Of a DNA stretch of 64,000 nucleotides, positions 52,401 through 61,163 are shown one piece after another. Position 1 is the stretch's first letter, and the number at the start of each line of letters is the position of its first letter. Where the stretch lies: positions 2,232,001 through 2,296,000 of the forward strand of contig NZ_CP027869.1 of NCBI RefSeq assembly GCF_005490985.1, in the 5' to 3' direction. Source of the stretch: Curtobacterium sp. SGAir0471 (lineage in GTDB: Bacteria; Actinomycetota; Actinomycetes; Actinomycetales; Microbacteriaceae). Below the pieces are notes generated by a model that saw only the letters and a program-made list of their open reading frames with translations, was not told the DNA's origin and did no database searches. Position numbers and translations under genes: made by a program.

Positions 52401-53929
52401 GCGGCACCCGGACCGAGCGTCTCTCCGTCTGGACCACCCGCCACCCGTGGGCCGGTCCCACCGTGTGGTTCGCGGCGTTGTTCTCCGTCGCTGCGTCCGT
52501 GGCGTACGCGTTCGTCAGTCCTCTGCTCGTGTACGACGAGCCCGCGCACTTCGACTACGTGCTCACTGTCTGGCACGGACACCTCCCGGTGTTCGAGGAC
52601 GGTCTGACCTACCGCGCGCCGTTCGGGTGGTCGACCGCGACCCAGTGGACCGCCCAGCACCCCCCGCTGTACTACGTGCTGCTCTCGCCGGTGGTCGGCC
52701 CGCTCTTCGACTCGGGACATCCGCTCGCGGCGGTCATGGCCGGTCGCCTGATCGGTGCGGTGCTGGCCGGCGCCACGGTCGTGGCCGCGGCTTGGGCTGC
52801 GACACGCTGCTTCCCCGGAGCGCACCGGCTCCCGGGCGCCGCGGCGATCGTCGTCGCAACCTGCGGGCTGGTCCTTCAGCAAGGCGGGCTCATCTACAAC
52901 GACATCCTGTGCATCCCACTCCTCGTACTCGCGTGCGGGATCGCGGGTGCAGCGATCCGCTCCGGCATGGGACCGGGACTCCTGCTCGCGGCGGTCCTCG
53001 TCGGAGCCGCCGGCATGACGACCCGGCTGTCGTTCGCTCTCTGGCTGGTGGCCGTGGTCGTCGCGACCCTCCTTGCGAAGCGAGTGCAGCTCTGGCGCTT
53101 CGGGGGCTTCTGGGCGCGCGTGGTCGCCGCAGTGGCACCGCTGGTCGCCGCGGCTGCCGCGTCCGGCTGGTTCTACCTGCGCAACAAGGAGCTGTCCGGG
53201 AACTACAGCGGCCGACACGAGGAGTGGGGGATCGAGTTCATGGGACGGACGGTCCGGCCGTTCTGGACCGTCGCCACCGACGACGCGTTCTGGACGAGCC
53301 TGTTCTCGCTGTACCGTTCGTCCCTCGGCGGGAACGATCCGCTCCAGTGGATCCTCCTGCTCGGCCCGATGGCCCTCGCGGTCGTCGTGGGCATCGTCCA
53401 GCTCGTGCAACGAGGGGTGGGTCGACACGTGGCCCCCACGCCGGCGGTCGACGGCACCGGACGGGAGCCAGGGCGCGACCGCGTTGCCGTGTTCCTGATC
53501 GTCGCGATGTTCGTCATCGTCTCCGTCCTGCTCATCATCGTGGAGATCGACTACGTCCACGGTGGCGGCGCACCGATCACCCGGTATGCGCTGACCCTCC
53601 TCCCGGTCATCGCGATCGTGATGGCGGCCGGACTCACCGGGTTCCGCCGCCTCTCCGGTCCGCTCGTCGCGGTGTGGACGGTGCTCGCCGCTCTCGCCTA
53701 CTGGACCCTCGTCGATTTCACCGGGCGCAACGACATCGCCGTGCCGCACCTGGGACTCGTCACGCGGGTATCGCTCGTAGTCTGTGCCCTGGCACTCCTC
53801 GGGTGCATCGTCAGCGCGTTCGTCGAAGCCCGCTACCCACGACTGGTGCCGGATGCACCGGTAGACTCTCGGCCGACCGTCGTCGGCCTGCGCTGGCGCC
53901 CATCGGCCACGAAAAGGAAACCAGCGTGA
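52397..53929 (+). CDS. GT-C-like membrane protein caught between the rmlB copies
   Basis: A 510-residue membrane protein with about eleven helices. The first external loop has [16 protein letters not shown] and [15 protein letters not shown], as in GT-C/PMT and DUF2142 proteins; it likely transfers a sugar from a lipid-phosphate donor. The GTG start overlaps the rmlD remnant's stop. The last about 26 residues ([15 protein letters not shown] and on) are encoded by the duplicated 5' region of rmlB copy 2, and its stop TGA overlaps the GTG of that gene. The true original end of the protein was therefore probably lost or replaced; a tail of noncoding origin has been added. Confidence 0.75.
   Translation: MSGTRTERLSVWTTRHPWAGPTVWFAALFSVAASVAYAFVSPLLVYDEPAHFDYVLTVWHGHLPVFEDGLTYRAPFGWSTATQWTAQHPPLYYVLLSPVVGPLFDSGHPLAAVMAGRLIGAVLAGATVVAAAWAATRCFPGAHRLPGAAAIVVATCGLVLQQGGLIYNDILCIPLLVLACGIAGAAIRSGMGPGLLLAAVLVGAAGMTTRLSFALWLVAVVVATLLAKRVQLWRFGGFWARVVAAVAPLVAAAAASGWFYLRNKELSGNYSGRHEEWGIEFMGRTVRPFWTVATDDAFWTSLFSLYRSSLGGNDPLQWILLLGPMALAVVVGIVQLVQRGVGRHVAPTPAVDGTGREPGRDRVAVFLIVAMFVIVSVLLIIVEIDYVHGGGAPITRYALTLLPVIAIVMAAGLTGFRRLSGPLVAVWTVLAALAYWTLVDFTGRNDIAVPHLGLVTRVSLVVCALALLGCIVSAFVEARYPRLVPDAPVDSRPTVVGLRWRPSATKRKPA
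53862..53867 (+). promoter_or_regulatory. -10 hexamer upstream of rmlB copy 2
   Basis: TAGACT in the duplicated region, identical to the site at 51201. It now lies inside the coding sequence of the GT-C-like gene. Confidence 0.4.
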
Positions 53930-54912
53930 AGATCCTCGTCACCGGAGGGGCCGGCTTCATCGGCTCGAACTTCGTCCGCAGAACCCTCGAGGACGCCTAC
54001 CCCGGCCTCGAAGGGGCCGAGGTCGTCGTCTACGACGCCCTGACCTACTCGGGCAACCTCGAGAACCTCGCCCCGGTGGCGGAGTCGCCGCGCTACTCCT
54101 TCGTGCAGGGCGACATCCGTGACGCCGCGAAGCTCGACGAGGTGATCCCGGGCGTCGACGCCATCGTGCACTTCGCGGCCGAGTCGCACGTCGACCGGTC
54201 GGTCCGCGACTCCGGCATCTTCGTCGAGACGAACGTCGTCGGCACCCAGCGCCTGCTCGACGCCGCGCTGCGTCACGGCACCGAGCGCTTCGTGCACGTC
54301 TCGACCGACGAGGTCTACGGCTCCATCAGCGAGGGCTCGTGGGACGAGGAGCGCCCGCTCGAGCCGAACTCGCCGTACTCGGCGTCGAAGGCCGGCAGCG
54401 ACCTCCTGGCGCGCAGCTACCACCGCACCCACGGGCTGAACCTGTCGATCACGCGCTGCTCGAACAACTACGGTCCGTACCACTTCCCCGAGAAGGTCAT
54501 CCCGCTCTTCGTCACGAACCTCATCGACGACCGGCACGTGCCGCTCTACGGCGAGGGCAACAACGTCCGCGACTGGCTGCACGTCGACGACCACACGCGC
54601 GGCATCGCAATGGTGCTCGTCAAGGGCCGTGCGGGCGAGATCTACAACATCGGCGGCGGCACCGAGCTGACCAACAAGGAGCTCACGCAGCTGCTCCTCG
54701 ACGCCACCGGCAAGGACTGGTCGTACGTCGACCGAGTCCAGGACCGCCTCGGCCACGACCTGCGCTACTCGGTCGACATCTCGAAGATCCAGGCCGAGCT
54801 CGGCTACGAGCCGCAGGTCCCCTTCGAGCAGGGCCTCGCCGACGTCGTGCAGTGGTACCGCGACAACCGTTCGTGGTGGGAGCCGCTGAAGGAGCGTGCG
54901 GCGCTCAGCTGA
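53926..54912 (+). CDS. rmlB: dTDP-glucose 4,6-dehydratase, copy 2 (RmlB)
   Basis: A 328-residue dehydratase with the same motifs as copy 1 ([21 protein letters not shown]). Residue differences are Glu instead of Asp after SWDE and Ser instead of Ala at the end. Its GTG is inside the end of the preceding gene, after an AAAAGGAAA site. It is 14 bases upstream of the intact rmlD, the conventional order, so this copy is probably the ancestral one; that is inference. Confidence 0.95.
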   Translation: MKILVTGGAGFIGSNFVRRTLEDAYPGLEGAEVVVYDALTYSGNLENLAPVAESPRYSFVQGDIRDAAKLDEVIPGVDAIVHFAAESHVDRSVRDSGIFVETNVVGTQRLLDAALRHGTERFVHVSTDEVYGSISEGSWDEERPLEPNSPYSASKAGSDLLARSYHRTHGLNLSITRCSNNYGPYHFPEKVIPLFVTNLIDDRHVPLYGEGNNVRDWLHVDDHTRGIAMVLVKGRAGEIYNIGGGTELTNKELTQLLLDATGKDWSYVDRVQDRLGHDLRYSVDISKIQAELGYEPQVPFEQGLADVVQWYRDNRSWWEPLKERAALS

Positions 54913-54926
54913 GCCCGTCGACCACG

Positions 54927-55778
54927 ATGACCCGCTACCTCATCACCGGCGCGGCCGGCATGCTCGGCCGTGACCTGCAGGACGCCCTCGCCGGACGCGA
55001 CGTCACCGCACTCGGCCGGGCCGACCTCGACGTGACGGACGCCACGGCGGTCGCCGCCGCGGTCGCCGGCCACGACGTCGTGATCAACAGCGCCGCCTAC
55101 ACGAAGGTCGACGACGCCGAGTCCCACGAGGACGACGCGTACGCCGTGAACGCGCGCGGTCCGGCGGTCCTGGCCGCCGCGACGTCCGCGGCGGGCGCCA
55201 AGCTCGTGCACGTCTCCACGGACTACGTGTTCGACGGTACCGGCACCGCGCCGTACGCCGAGGACGCACCGCTCGCCCCCCTCGGTGCGTACGGACGGAC
55301 CAAGGCCGCGGGGGAAGAGGCGATCCGCGCCACGGCCCCCGACTCGTCCTGGATCGTCCGCGCGGCGTGGCTGTACGGCGCGCACGGGCCGAACTTCGCG
55401 AAGACGATGGTCCGGCTCGCCGGCTCGCACGAGACCGTCAGCGTCGTCACCGACCAGGTGGGGCAGCCGACGTGGACCGGCGACCTCGCGCGGCAGATCG
55501 TCGCCATGCTCGACGCCGACGCCCCCGCCGGCACGTACCACGGCACCAACGGCGGTCAGGGCTCGTGGTTCGACTTCACGAAGGCGATCTTCGCCGAGGT
55601 CGGCCTCGACCCGGAGCGGGTGCTGCCCACCGACAGCGCGGCGTTCGTCCGACCGGCGCCCCGCCCGGCGTACAGCGTGCTCGGGCACGACGCGTGGAGC
55701 CGAGCGGGTCTCGCCCCGATGCGTGACTGGCGCGAGGCGCTGCACGCGGCGGTGGAGGCCGGTGTCCTCGACGCCTGA
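54927..55778 (+). CDS. rmlD: dTDP-4-dehydrorhamnose reductase (RmlD)
   Basis: A 283-residue SDR enzyme, the last step of dTDP-L-rhamnose synthesis. TGAAGMLGRDLQ is the nucleotide-binding motif; STDYVFDGTG and AYGRTK (near residues 121-126) carry the catalytic Thr/Tyr/Lys; [12 protein letters not shown] and VGQPTWTGDLA bind substrate. The ATG is preceded by little purine-rich sequence. Its end overlaps the start of the flippase-like gene by 17 bases. It is intact, unlike the remnant at 52248, and completes a full RmlABCD set in this window. Confidence 0.95.
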   Translation: MTRYLITGAAGMLGRDLQDALAGRDVTALGRADLDVTDATAVAAAVAGHDVVINSAAYTKVDDAESHEDDAYAVNARGPAVLAAATSAAGAKLVHVSTDYVFDGTGTAPYAEDAPLAPLGAYGRTKAAGEEAIRATAPDSSWIVRAAWLYGAHGPNFAKTMVRLAGSHETVSVVTDQVGQPTWTGDLARQIVAMLDADAPAGTYHGTNGGQGSWFDFTKAIFAEVGLDPERVLPTDSAAFVRPAPRPAYSVLGHDAWSRAGLAPMRDWREALHAAVEAGVLDA

Positions 55779-56724
55779 GCCGACCCCCGGTCGGTCCCCC
55801 GGGCGTCGCGCCCGGATCGTCACCGCGGTGAAGTGGAGCGCGGCCGCACTGGCGGTCGCGCTCCTCGTCGTGGGGGTCGTGCAGCAGTGGGACGCCATCG
55901 TCCGTGACTTCGCCCGGCTCTCCGTCGGCACGGTCGTGGTCGGGGTGCTCGCGACCCTCGTCGCCCTCGTCGCGAACATGGCGTCGTGGCGTGCCATGAC
56001 CGCTGCCACCGGGACCCGCCTGCCGGTCACGGCAGCGTCCTCGGTGTTCTTCGTCGGTCAGCTCGGCAAGTACGTCCCGGGCGGCGTGTGGTCGATCGCG
56101 GCACAGGCCGAGCTCGGTCGTGCCCACGGTCTCCCACGGACGACGAGTGCCGCCGCGTCGCTCGCCTCGATGCTCGTCAGCATGGTCACGGCGGCCCTGG
56201 TCGGGATCGTCGGACTGTTCGTCGGCGCGCCCGACGGCCTGGCGACCTTCTGGTGGCTCGCCGTCGTCGCGGCACTCGGCATCGTCACCCTGGCGCCGCC
56301 GGTGCTCGCGCGACTCATCGCCCTCGCGATGCGGCTCCTGCGCCGACCCAGGCAGGTCGTCACGCTCTCCTGGGGTGCGACGACCGCGTCGATCGCCTGG
56401 TCCGCCGCGATGTGGCTCGCCTACGGCGTCCAGGCCACCACGGTGCTGCGGGCCTTCGGTGCCGACGGTCCCGCCGTCCCCCCGCTCGCGACGGGCGCCT
56501 ACGCCGTCGCCTGGCTCGTCGGCTTCCTCGTCGTCGTCGCGCCGGCCGGCCTCGGGGCACGCGAGGGCGTCCTCGTGCTGCTCCTCGGGCCGGTCGCGGG
56601 GGTGTCCGGCGCGCTGGCCCTGGCCGTCGTCAGTCGAGCGCTGATGACCCTCGGCGACGTCCTGCTGGCCGCGGTCGGGGCCGGGCTGGCGGTCCGCCAC
56701 CGCCGTCGCACGGACGCGGCCTGA
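55762..56724 (+). CDS. Lysylphosphatidylglycerol synthase TM-region/UPF0104 membrane protein
   Basis: A 320-residue membrane protein with about eight helices. It has the UPF0104 pattern: WRAMTAATGTRLPVTAASSVFFVGQLGKYVPGG in broken form (the FFVGQLGKYVPGG core), VVAPAGLGAREGVLVLLLG, and an RALMTLGDVLLA end. Related proteins are flippase-like or lipid-transfer partners of glycosyltransferases. The GTG chosen lies inside rmlD, so translation is coupled; a later start is possible, as the first 20 residues are Pro-rich and basic. Confidence 0.8.
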   Translation: MSSTPEPTPGRSPGRRARIVTAVKWSAAALAVALLVVGVVQQWDAIVRDFARLSVGTVVVGVLATLVALVANMASWRAMTAATGTRLPVTAASSVFFVGQLGKYVPGGVWSIAAQAELGRAHGLPRTTSAAASLASMLVSMVTAALVGIVGLFVGAPDGLATFWWLAVVAALGIVTLAPPVLARLIALAMRLLRRPRQVVTLSWGATTASIAWSAAMWLAYGVQATTVLRAFGADGPAVPPLATGAYAVAWLVGFLVVVAPAGLGAREGVLVLLLGPVAGVSGALALAVVSRALMTLGDVLLAAVGAGLAVRHRRRTDAA

Positions 56725-56800
56725 CCTCCCGAGCGCGCCTGGTAGTGTCGCGCCGGTACTGCGCGCAGTGCCGACCGACCGACACGAGGAGCCGTTCCGC

Positions 56801-57943
56801 ATGACCACTCTCCGCGTCGTCGTCGACCAGGTGATCGCGCCGGTCCCGGGTGGGATCGGTCGCTACGCGGAGGAACTCACCCGGCAGCTCGTCGAGACCG
56901 CTCCGGCCGGGTGCGACGTCGAGGGCATCGTCTCCGCCGCACCGCGCGCCGACGTCGAGCGGCTGCGGACGCTGCTGCCCGGCCTGACCGGCGTGGAGCG
57001 ACTCGCGCTGCCCCGCCGCGAGCTGTCCCTCGCCTGGCAGGGCGGACTCGCGCACGGCGCCTCGCACGGCATGGTCCACGCGCCCAGCGTGCTCGCTCCC
57101 CTGGTGAAGCACGACCGCTTCCAGGAGCCCGGCCGACAGACCGTGGTGACCGTGCACGACACCGTGCCGTGGACCCACCCCGAGACCCTCACGCCCCGGG
57201 GCGTGCACTTCCACAAGGCGATGGTGAAGCGGGCGTGGAAGCACGCGGACGCCGTGGTGGTCCCCACCCACGCGGTTGCCGCGCAGCTCGACGAGATCCA
57301 CCGCTTCGGCGACCGGCTGCGGGTGATCGGCGGTGCACCGACCGGTCGGCTCCGTGTCCCCGTCGACGCCGACCTGCGTGCCGAGCGCCTCGGCCTGCCG
57401 GACCGCTACGTCCTCGCGGTGGGCACCCTCGAGCCGCGGAAGGGCCTCCGACACCTCATCGAGGCGATGGCCCACCCCGACGCACCGCAGGACGTCCCGC
57501 TGGTCGTCTCCGGACCGGACGGCTGGGGCGACGTCGACGTCCTCGGCACGGCCGAGCGCGCCGGCCTCGCCGCCGACCGGGTCAAGGTGCTCGGGCGGGT
57601 GGACGACGCCGACCTGGCAGTCGTGTACGACCGCGCCACGGTCTTCGTGTTCCCGAGCCTCGCCGAGGGCTTCGGACTGCCCGTGATCGAGGCGATGAGC
57701 TTCGGCACCCCCGTCGTGCACTCGGACGACCCGGCCGTCAGCGAGGTCGCGTCCGACGCCGGCGTCACCGTCGCCCGGGACCCCCGGGAGTCTTACGCCG
57801 AGCGACTCGCGCAGGCCGTCTACCAGGTGGTCGCGGACCCGCTGCTCGCGGAGCAGCTCGCCATCGCCGGGCCCGACCGGGCGCGCATGTTCGACTGGCG
57901 CGACTCCGCGCTCGAGACCTGGCAGCTGCACGCCGACCTCTGA
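56801..57943 (+). CDS. Family 4 glycosyltransferase
   Basis: A 380-residue GT-B enzyme. It starts MTTLRVVVDQVIAPVPGGIGR with the PGGIGRY donor loop. Then HDTVPWTHPETLTPRG, VVPTHAVAAQLDEI, and the C-terminal domain with VGTLEPRKGLRHLIEAM, VVSGPDGWGDVDV and SLAEGFGLPVIEAMSFG, the nucleotide-sugar site. The ATG at 56801 has GAGGAG nine bases upstream. It is 76 bases downstream of the flippase-like gene, with a TAGTGT hexamer (in a GGTA context) in the gap. It is probably a mannosyl- or rhamnosyltransferase; the sugar is not determinable. Confidence 0.87.
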   Translation: MTTLRVVVDQVIAPVPGGIGRYAEELTRQLVETAPAGCDVEGIVSAAPRADVERLRTLLPGLTGVERLALPRRELSLAWQGGLAHGASHGMVHAPSVLAPLVKHDRFQEPGRQTVVTVHDTVPWTHPETLTPRGVHFHKAMVKRAWKHADAVVVPTHAVAAQLDEIHRFGDRLRVIGGAPTGRLRVPVDADLRAERLGLPDRYVLAVGTLEPRKGLRHLIEAMAHPDAPQDVPLVVSGPDGWGDVDVLGTAERAGLAADRVKVLGRVDDADLAVVYDRATVFVFPSLAEGFGLPVIEAMSFGTPVVHSDDPAVSEVASDAGVTVARDPRESYAERLAQAVYQVVADPLLAEQLAIAGPDRARMFDWRDSALETWQLHADL

Positions 57944-58022
57944 GCCGCGACGGCTCGGTCACGGCTGGGCATCGATGCGCCGACCCACCGCGCCGTGCGC
58001 GCCCCGCGGACGCAGCGGCTGC

Positions 58023-58028
58023 CATCAT
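58023..58028 (+). promoter_or_regulatory. -10-like hexamer, probable leaderless start
   Basis: CATCAT ends exactly six bases before the lipoprotein ATG at 58035, with no ribosome site. Confidence 0.35.
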
Positions 58029-58034
58029 CGACGC

Positions 58035-58724
58035 ATGTCGCGCCGCTCCGCTCCGGTCCTCACCGCATCGATCGTCCTCGCCGTCGGGCTCACGACGACC
58101 CTGGCGGCGTGCTCGGGCGGTGACGACGTGCCGACCCCCTCGGCCACGTCGTCACGATCCGCGTCCGCGACCGCGACCGGCCCGGCGTCGAGCAGCGCCC
58201 CCTCGGACGGCAGCCCGTCGTCCACCGCGACGCCCGACGACGACCAGACCGGCCCCGCCGACGACGGCACCGCGACCGGCACCGGGAACGGCAGCGGCGT
58301 CGAGCAGCCGGACTCCGTCGACTTCGGCAAGATCGCCGCGCAGGGCACCGCGGCGGCCGGGGGCGGCACGGTCGTGTCCATCGTCGGTGCCGGCGACTCG
58401 TGGACCGTCGTCGTGGCCGGCCCGGACGGTTCCCAGACCCAGTCGGTGGTGTCCGCGACCCTCGACCGTGTGACCTCGGGCCCGTTCCCGAAGCAGGTCG
58501 ACGCGGCTGCACAGGCCGCCACCAGCGCGCAGGCCGCTGCCGTGCGCACGTCGGCGGCGGCCGCCGCAGCGGCGGCGACGAAGGCGGTCGGGGGCGGGAC
58601 CCTCGCCTCGATCGTGCTCGGCGGCTCCGGCTCGGCGCCGACGTGGACGGCGACCGTGTCGACCGCGCAGGGCGAGCGGACCGTCACGGTCGACGGCATC
58701 ACCGGCGCCGCGACCGCGAGCTGA
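58035..58724 (+). CDS. Lipoprotein with two PepSY-like segments
   Basis: A 229-residue lipoprotein. The signal peptide ends in a lipobox LAACSGG (lipid Cys near 27). A long Ser/Thr/Asp/Gly-rich disordered linker (about residues 30-95) spans the wall. Two related segments follow: AAQGTAAAGGGTVVSIVG...WTVVVAGPDGSQTQ and ATKAVGGGTLASIVLGG...WTATVSTAQGERTVTVDG, both shaped like PepSY domains, separated by an Ala-rich helix. Such proteins often regulate peptidases or metal uptake, but the role here is unknown. It is convergent with purE. Confidence 0.65.
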   Translation: MSRRSAPVLTASIVLAVGLTTTLAACSGGDDVPTPSATSSRSASATATGPASSSAPSDGSPSSTATPDDDQTGPADDGTATGTGNGSGVEQPDSVDFGKIAAQGTAAAGGGTVVSIVGAGDSWTVVVAGPDGSQTQSVVSATLDRVTSGPFPKQVDAAAQAATSAQAAAVRTSAAAAAAAATKAVGGGTLASIVLGGSGSAPTWTATVSTAQGERTVTVDGITGAATAS

Positions 58725-58778
58725 CCCGCTCCGTCACGACCGAGCCGGTCACGGCGTCAGGAGGCCGAGCCCGACGGC

Positions 58779-58793
58779 ACGACCGCTGGTCGT
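58779..58793. terminator. Small hairpin between lipoprotein gene and purE
   Basis: ACGACC (58779-58784) and GGTCGT (58788-58793) form a six-base stem with a three-base loop in the 80-base convergent gap. Weak. Confidence 0.3.
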
Positions 58794-58804
58794 CCCGCCA
58801 GCCG

Positions 58805-59314
58805 TCAGAGCTGCTCGCGCAGCGCGGCCGCCTTCCGCTCCACGACCTGCTCGAGCCCGGCGGCGTACTCTGCCAGCCGGACGGCGACCTGCGGGTCGGC
58901 CGACCCGATGATGCGTGCCGCCAGGAGCCCGGCGTTCGCGGCGCCGTTGATCGCCATGGTCGCGACGGGGATGCCGGCGGGCATCTGCACGATCGACAGC
59001 AGCGAGTCGAGCCCGTCGAGCCGCGCGAGCTGCACGGGCACACCGATCACCGGCAGCGTCGTCAGCGACGCCACCATGCCCGGCAGGTGCGCCGCTCCCC
59101 CGGCGCCGGCGACGATCACCCGCACGCCGCGGTCGGCGGCCGCCCGCGCGTAGCGCACCATCTTGTCCGGCGTGCGGTGCGCCGAGACCACGTCCGCCTC
59201 GAACGGGATGTCGAGCTCGGTCAGGATCTCCGCGGCGGCGCGCATGGTCGGCCAGTCGGAGTCCGACCCCATGATGATCGAGACGAGCGGGGTGGGCGCG
59301 GTGGTGTCGGTCAC
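58805..59314 (-). CDS. purE: 5-(carboxyamino)imidazole ribonucleotide mutase (PurE)
   Basis: A 169-residue enzyme, class I PurE, moving the carboxyl group from N5-CAIR to form CAIR in purine synthesis. [13 protein letters not shown] (with the substrate Ser/Asp), [14 protein letters not shown] and [20 protein letters not shown] are diagnostic. The GTG is at 59312-59314. It is 25 bases downstream of purK and on the same strand, forming the standard purK-purE operon. Housekeeping gene, unrelated to the polysaccharide block in which it sits. Confidence 0.96.
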   Translation of the reverse strand: MTDTTAPTPLVSIIMGSDSDWPTMRAAAEILTELDIPFEADVVSAHRTPDKMVRYARAAADRGVRVIVAGAGGAAHLPGMVASLTTLPVIGVPVQLARLDGLDSLLSIVQMPAGIPVATMAINGAANAGLLAARIIGSADPQVAVRLAEYAAGLEQVVERKAAALREQL

Positions 59315-59339
59315 GTCACGAGGCTAGTCGAGCGCGGGA

Positions 59340-60476
59340 TCAGTCGTCGAAGTGCGCCGCCGCGGCCCGCGCCCGGTACACGACGTCGTCCACGTCGTCG
59401 CCGGTGACCGTGACGTGGCCGACCTTGCGACCCGGCCGCGGCGCCTTGCCGTAGAAGTGCAGCTTGGCCTCGGGGAACGCCGCGAGCGCCGCCGGGTAGC
59501 GAGCGGCCAGGTCGCCGTCCGCCGGGCCGCCGAGCACGTTCACCATCACGGCGATCGGGTCGTGCGAGCCGGTCGTACCGAGGGGCAGGTCGAGCACCGC
59601 GCGGAGGTGCTGCTCGAACTGGCTCGTCGTGGCGCCGTCGATCGTCCAGTGGCCCGTGTTGTGCGGTCGCATGGCGAGCTCGTTCACGAGGATGCGCTCG
59701 TCGGCCGTCTGGAAGAGCTCGACGGCGAGCACGCCGGTGACCCCGAGCGCCTCGGCGATCCCGACCGCGAGCGACTCGGCGGCGTCGGCGAGCCGTCCGG
59801 CACTGGCCGGCGCCGGGGCGATGACCTCGGCGCAGACGCCGTCGCGCTGGACCGTCTCGACGAGGGGCCAGGCCACGACCTCGCCGGAGGGGCGGCGCGC
59901 CACGGACTGCGCGAGCTCCCGCGTGAAGGGCACGAGCTCCTCGACGAGCAACGCCTGGTCTGCGCCCGCCTCGGCGACCGCGGCGAACCAGTCCTCGACC
60001 TCGGTCGCGTCCGACACGACCCGGACGCCCTTGCCGTCGTAGCCGCCACGAGCGGTCTTCACGACCGCGCGTCCCCCGTGCTCGGCGAGGAAGGCACGCA
60101 GTTCGTCGGCGTCGTGCACGGCGGCCCAGTCCGGGACCGGGAACCCGAGCTCGCCGAGCCGCTGCCGCATGGTGATCTTGTCCTGCGCCACGGCCAGGGC
60201 GTCGGGTCCGGGGTGCACGGCGACCCCCGCGTCGACGAGGCCCCGGAGGACGTCCTGCGGAACGTGCTCGTGGTCGAACGTCACGGCGTCGACCTCGCGG
60301 GCGAAGGCGAGCACCGTTTCGAGGTCGTGGTAGTCACCCTCGGCCGTCGCTGCGATCGCCGCCGACATGCCCGGGCCCTCGGCGAGCACCCGGATGTCGA
60401 GACCGAGCTCGACGGCAGCGGGGACCATCATCCGGGCGAGCTGTCCGCCACCGACGACTCCGACACGCAAGGCCAT
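59340..60476 (-). CDS. purK: 5-(carboxyamino)imidazole ribonucleotide synthase (PurK)
   Basis: A 378-residue ATP-grasp enzyme making N5-CAIR from AIR, bicarbonate and ATP. VGVVGGGQLARMM is the N-terminal nucleotide-like fold, VVKTARGGYDGKGV the ATP-grasp lysine region, and VNELAMRPHNTGHWTIDGATTSQFEQH the catalytic core with the metal residues. The ATG at 60474-60476 follows GGAAGGA. It is divergent from the GtrA-like gene, 133 bases away. Confidence 0.96.
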   Translation of the reverse strand: MALRVGVVGGGQLARMMVPAAVELGLDIRVLAEGPGMSAAIAATAEGDYHDLETVLAFAREVDAVTFDHEHVPQDVLRGLVDAGVAVHPGPDALAVAQDKITMRQRLGELGFPVPDWAAVHDADELRAFLAEHGGRAVVKTARGGYDGKGVRVVSDATEVEDWFAAVAEAGADQALLVEELVPFTRELAQSVARRPSGEVVAWPLVETVQRDGVCAEVIAPAPASAGRLADAAESLAVGIAEALGVTGVLAVELFQTADERILVNELAMRPHNTGHWTIDGATTSQFEQHLRAVLDLPLGTTGSHDPIAVMVNVLGGPADGDLAARYPAALAAFPEAKLHFYGKAPRPGRKVGHVTVTGDDVDDVVYRARAAAAHFDD

Positions 60477-60525
60477 GCTGTGTGTTCCTTCCGCCGTTCT
60501 CACCGGGACGGGAGAGCGTGCTGTC

Positions 60526-60531
60526 TACAAT
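60526..60531 (+). promoter_or_regulatory. -10 hexamer for the second GtrA gene
   Basis: TACAAT, five of six consensus bases, in the divergent purK gap, about 80 bases before the GTG at 60610. A -35 at the expected distance is poor. Confidence 0.4.
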
Positions 60532-60609
60532 CGTGGTTCTGCCGGTCGTCGACCGGCCCGTTCCGGGACCCGCCCGGACAGGGACAACTCTACGGATCCT
60601 GGAGACGAC

Positions 60610-61095
60610 GTGCGGCGACTCATCGCGCAGCTGGCCCGCTTCGGAGTCGTCGGGGCCGTGGGCTTCGTCGTGGACTTCAGCGTGTTCAACCTGCTGCGCG
60701 CCACGGTGCTCTCCCCCGACGAGGTGCACTCCGGCCCGTTCTGGGCGAAGGTCGTCTCGACGGTCATCGCGATCGTCGTGAACTGGCTGGGCAACCGGTA
60801 CTGGACCTTCCGGAACCAGCGACGGTCCGTCGCCGCGCGCGAGGGCGTCGAGTTCCTCGTCGTCTCCCTGGGCGGCATGGTGATCTCGCTGGGCTGCCTC
60901 GGGATCTCGCACTACGTGCTCGGCTTCACCTCGGCGTTCGCGGACAACGTCTCCGGCAACGTGATCGGCCTGGTGCTCGGTACCGCGTTCCGGTTCTGGC
61001 TGTACAAGGTCTGGGTGTACCACCCCGACCGCGTCCAGCGGGAGGCCGCACGCTCGGCCGCCCCGGAGGACACCCGTCTGCCGGACCGCGTCTGA
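60610..61095 (+). CDS. GtrA-like membrane protein, second copy
   Basis: A 161-residue protein with four helices in GtrA arrangement: FGVVGAVGFVVDFSVFNLL, then VVSTVIAIVVNWLGNRYWTF, VVSLGGMVISLGCLGIS and a GTAFRFWLYKVWVYH end. It is a different protein from the one at 25612. It probably flips a polyprenyl-phosphate sugar for the DUF2142 protein 68 bases downstream or for the GtrB-like protein at 50232; inference. The GTG has GGAG eight bases upstream. Confidence 0.85.
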   Translation: MRRLIAQLARFGVVGAVGFVVDFSVFNLLRATVLSPDEVHSGPFWAKVVSTVIAIVVNWLGNRYWTFRNQRRSVAAREGVEFLVVSLGGMVISLGCLGISHYVLGFTSAFADNVSGNVIGLVLGTAFRFWLYKVWVYHPDRVQREAARSAAPEDTRLPDRV

Positions 61096-61151
61096 ACCGG
61101 ACGGCCCCGGGAGCGACCCGCCCCGGAGCACCCCGCCGTCCGAGGCGTCCG

Positions 61152-61157
61152 TAGGAT
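61152..61157 (+). promoter_or_regulatory. -10 hexamer, probable leaderless start of DUF2142 gene
   Basis: TAGGAT, then six bases, then the ATG at 61164. No ribosome site. Confidence 0.5.
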
Positions 61158-61163
61158 CGTCGG

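Larger units (their letters stand above)
53850..54912 (+). repeat. Tandem duplication, copy 2 (promoter region plus rmlB)
   Basis: Partner of 51189-52251. Upstream of the GTG the two copies differ at only a few of 76 bases, mainly in the five bases just before the start codon, which argues for recent duplication or gene conversion. Confidence 0.9.
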
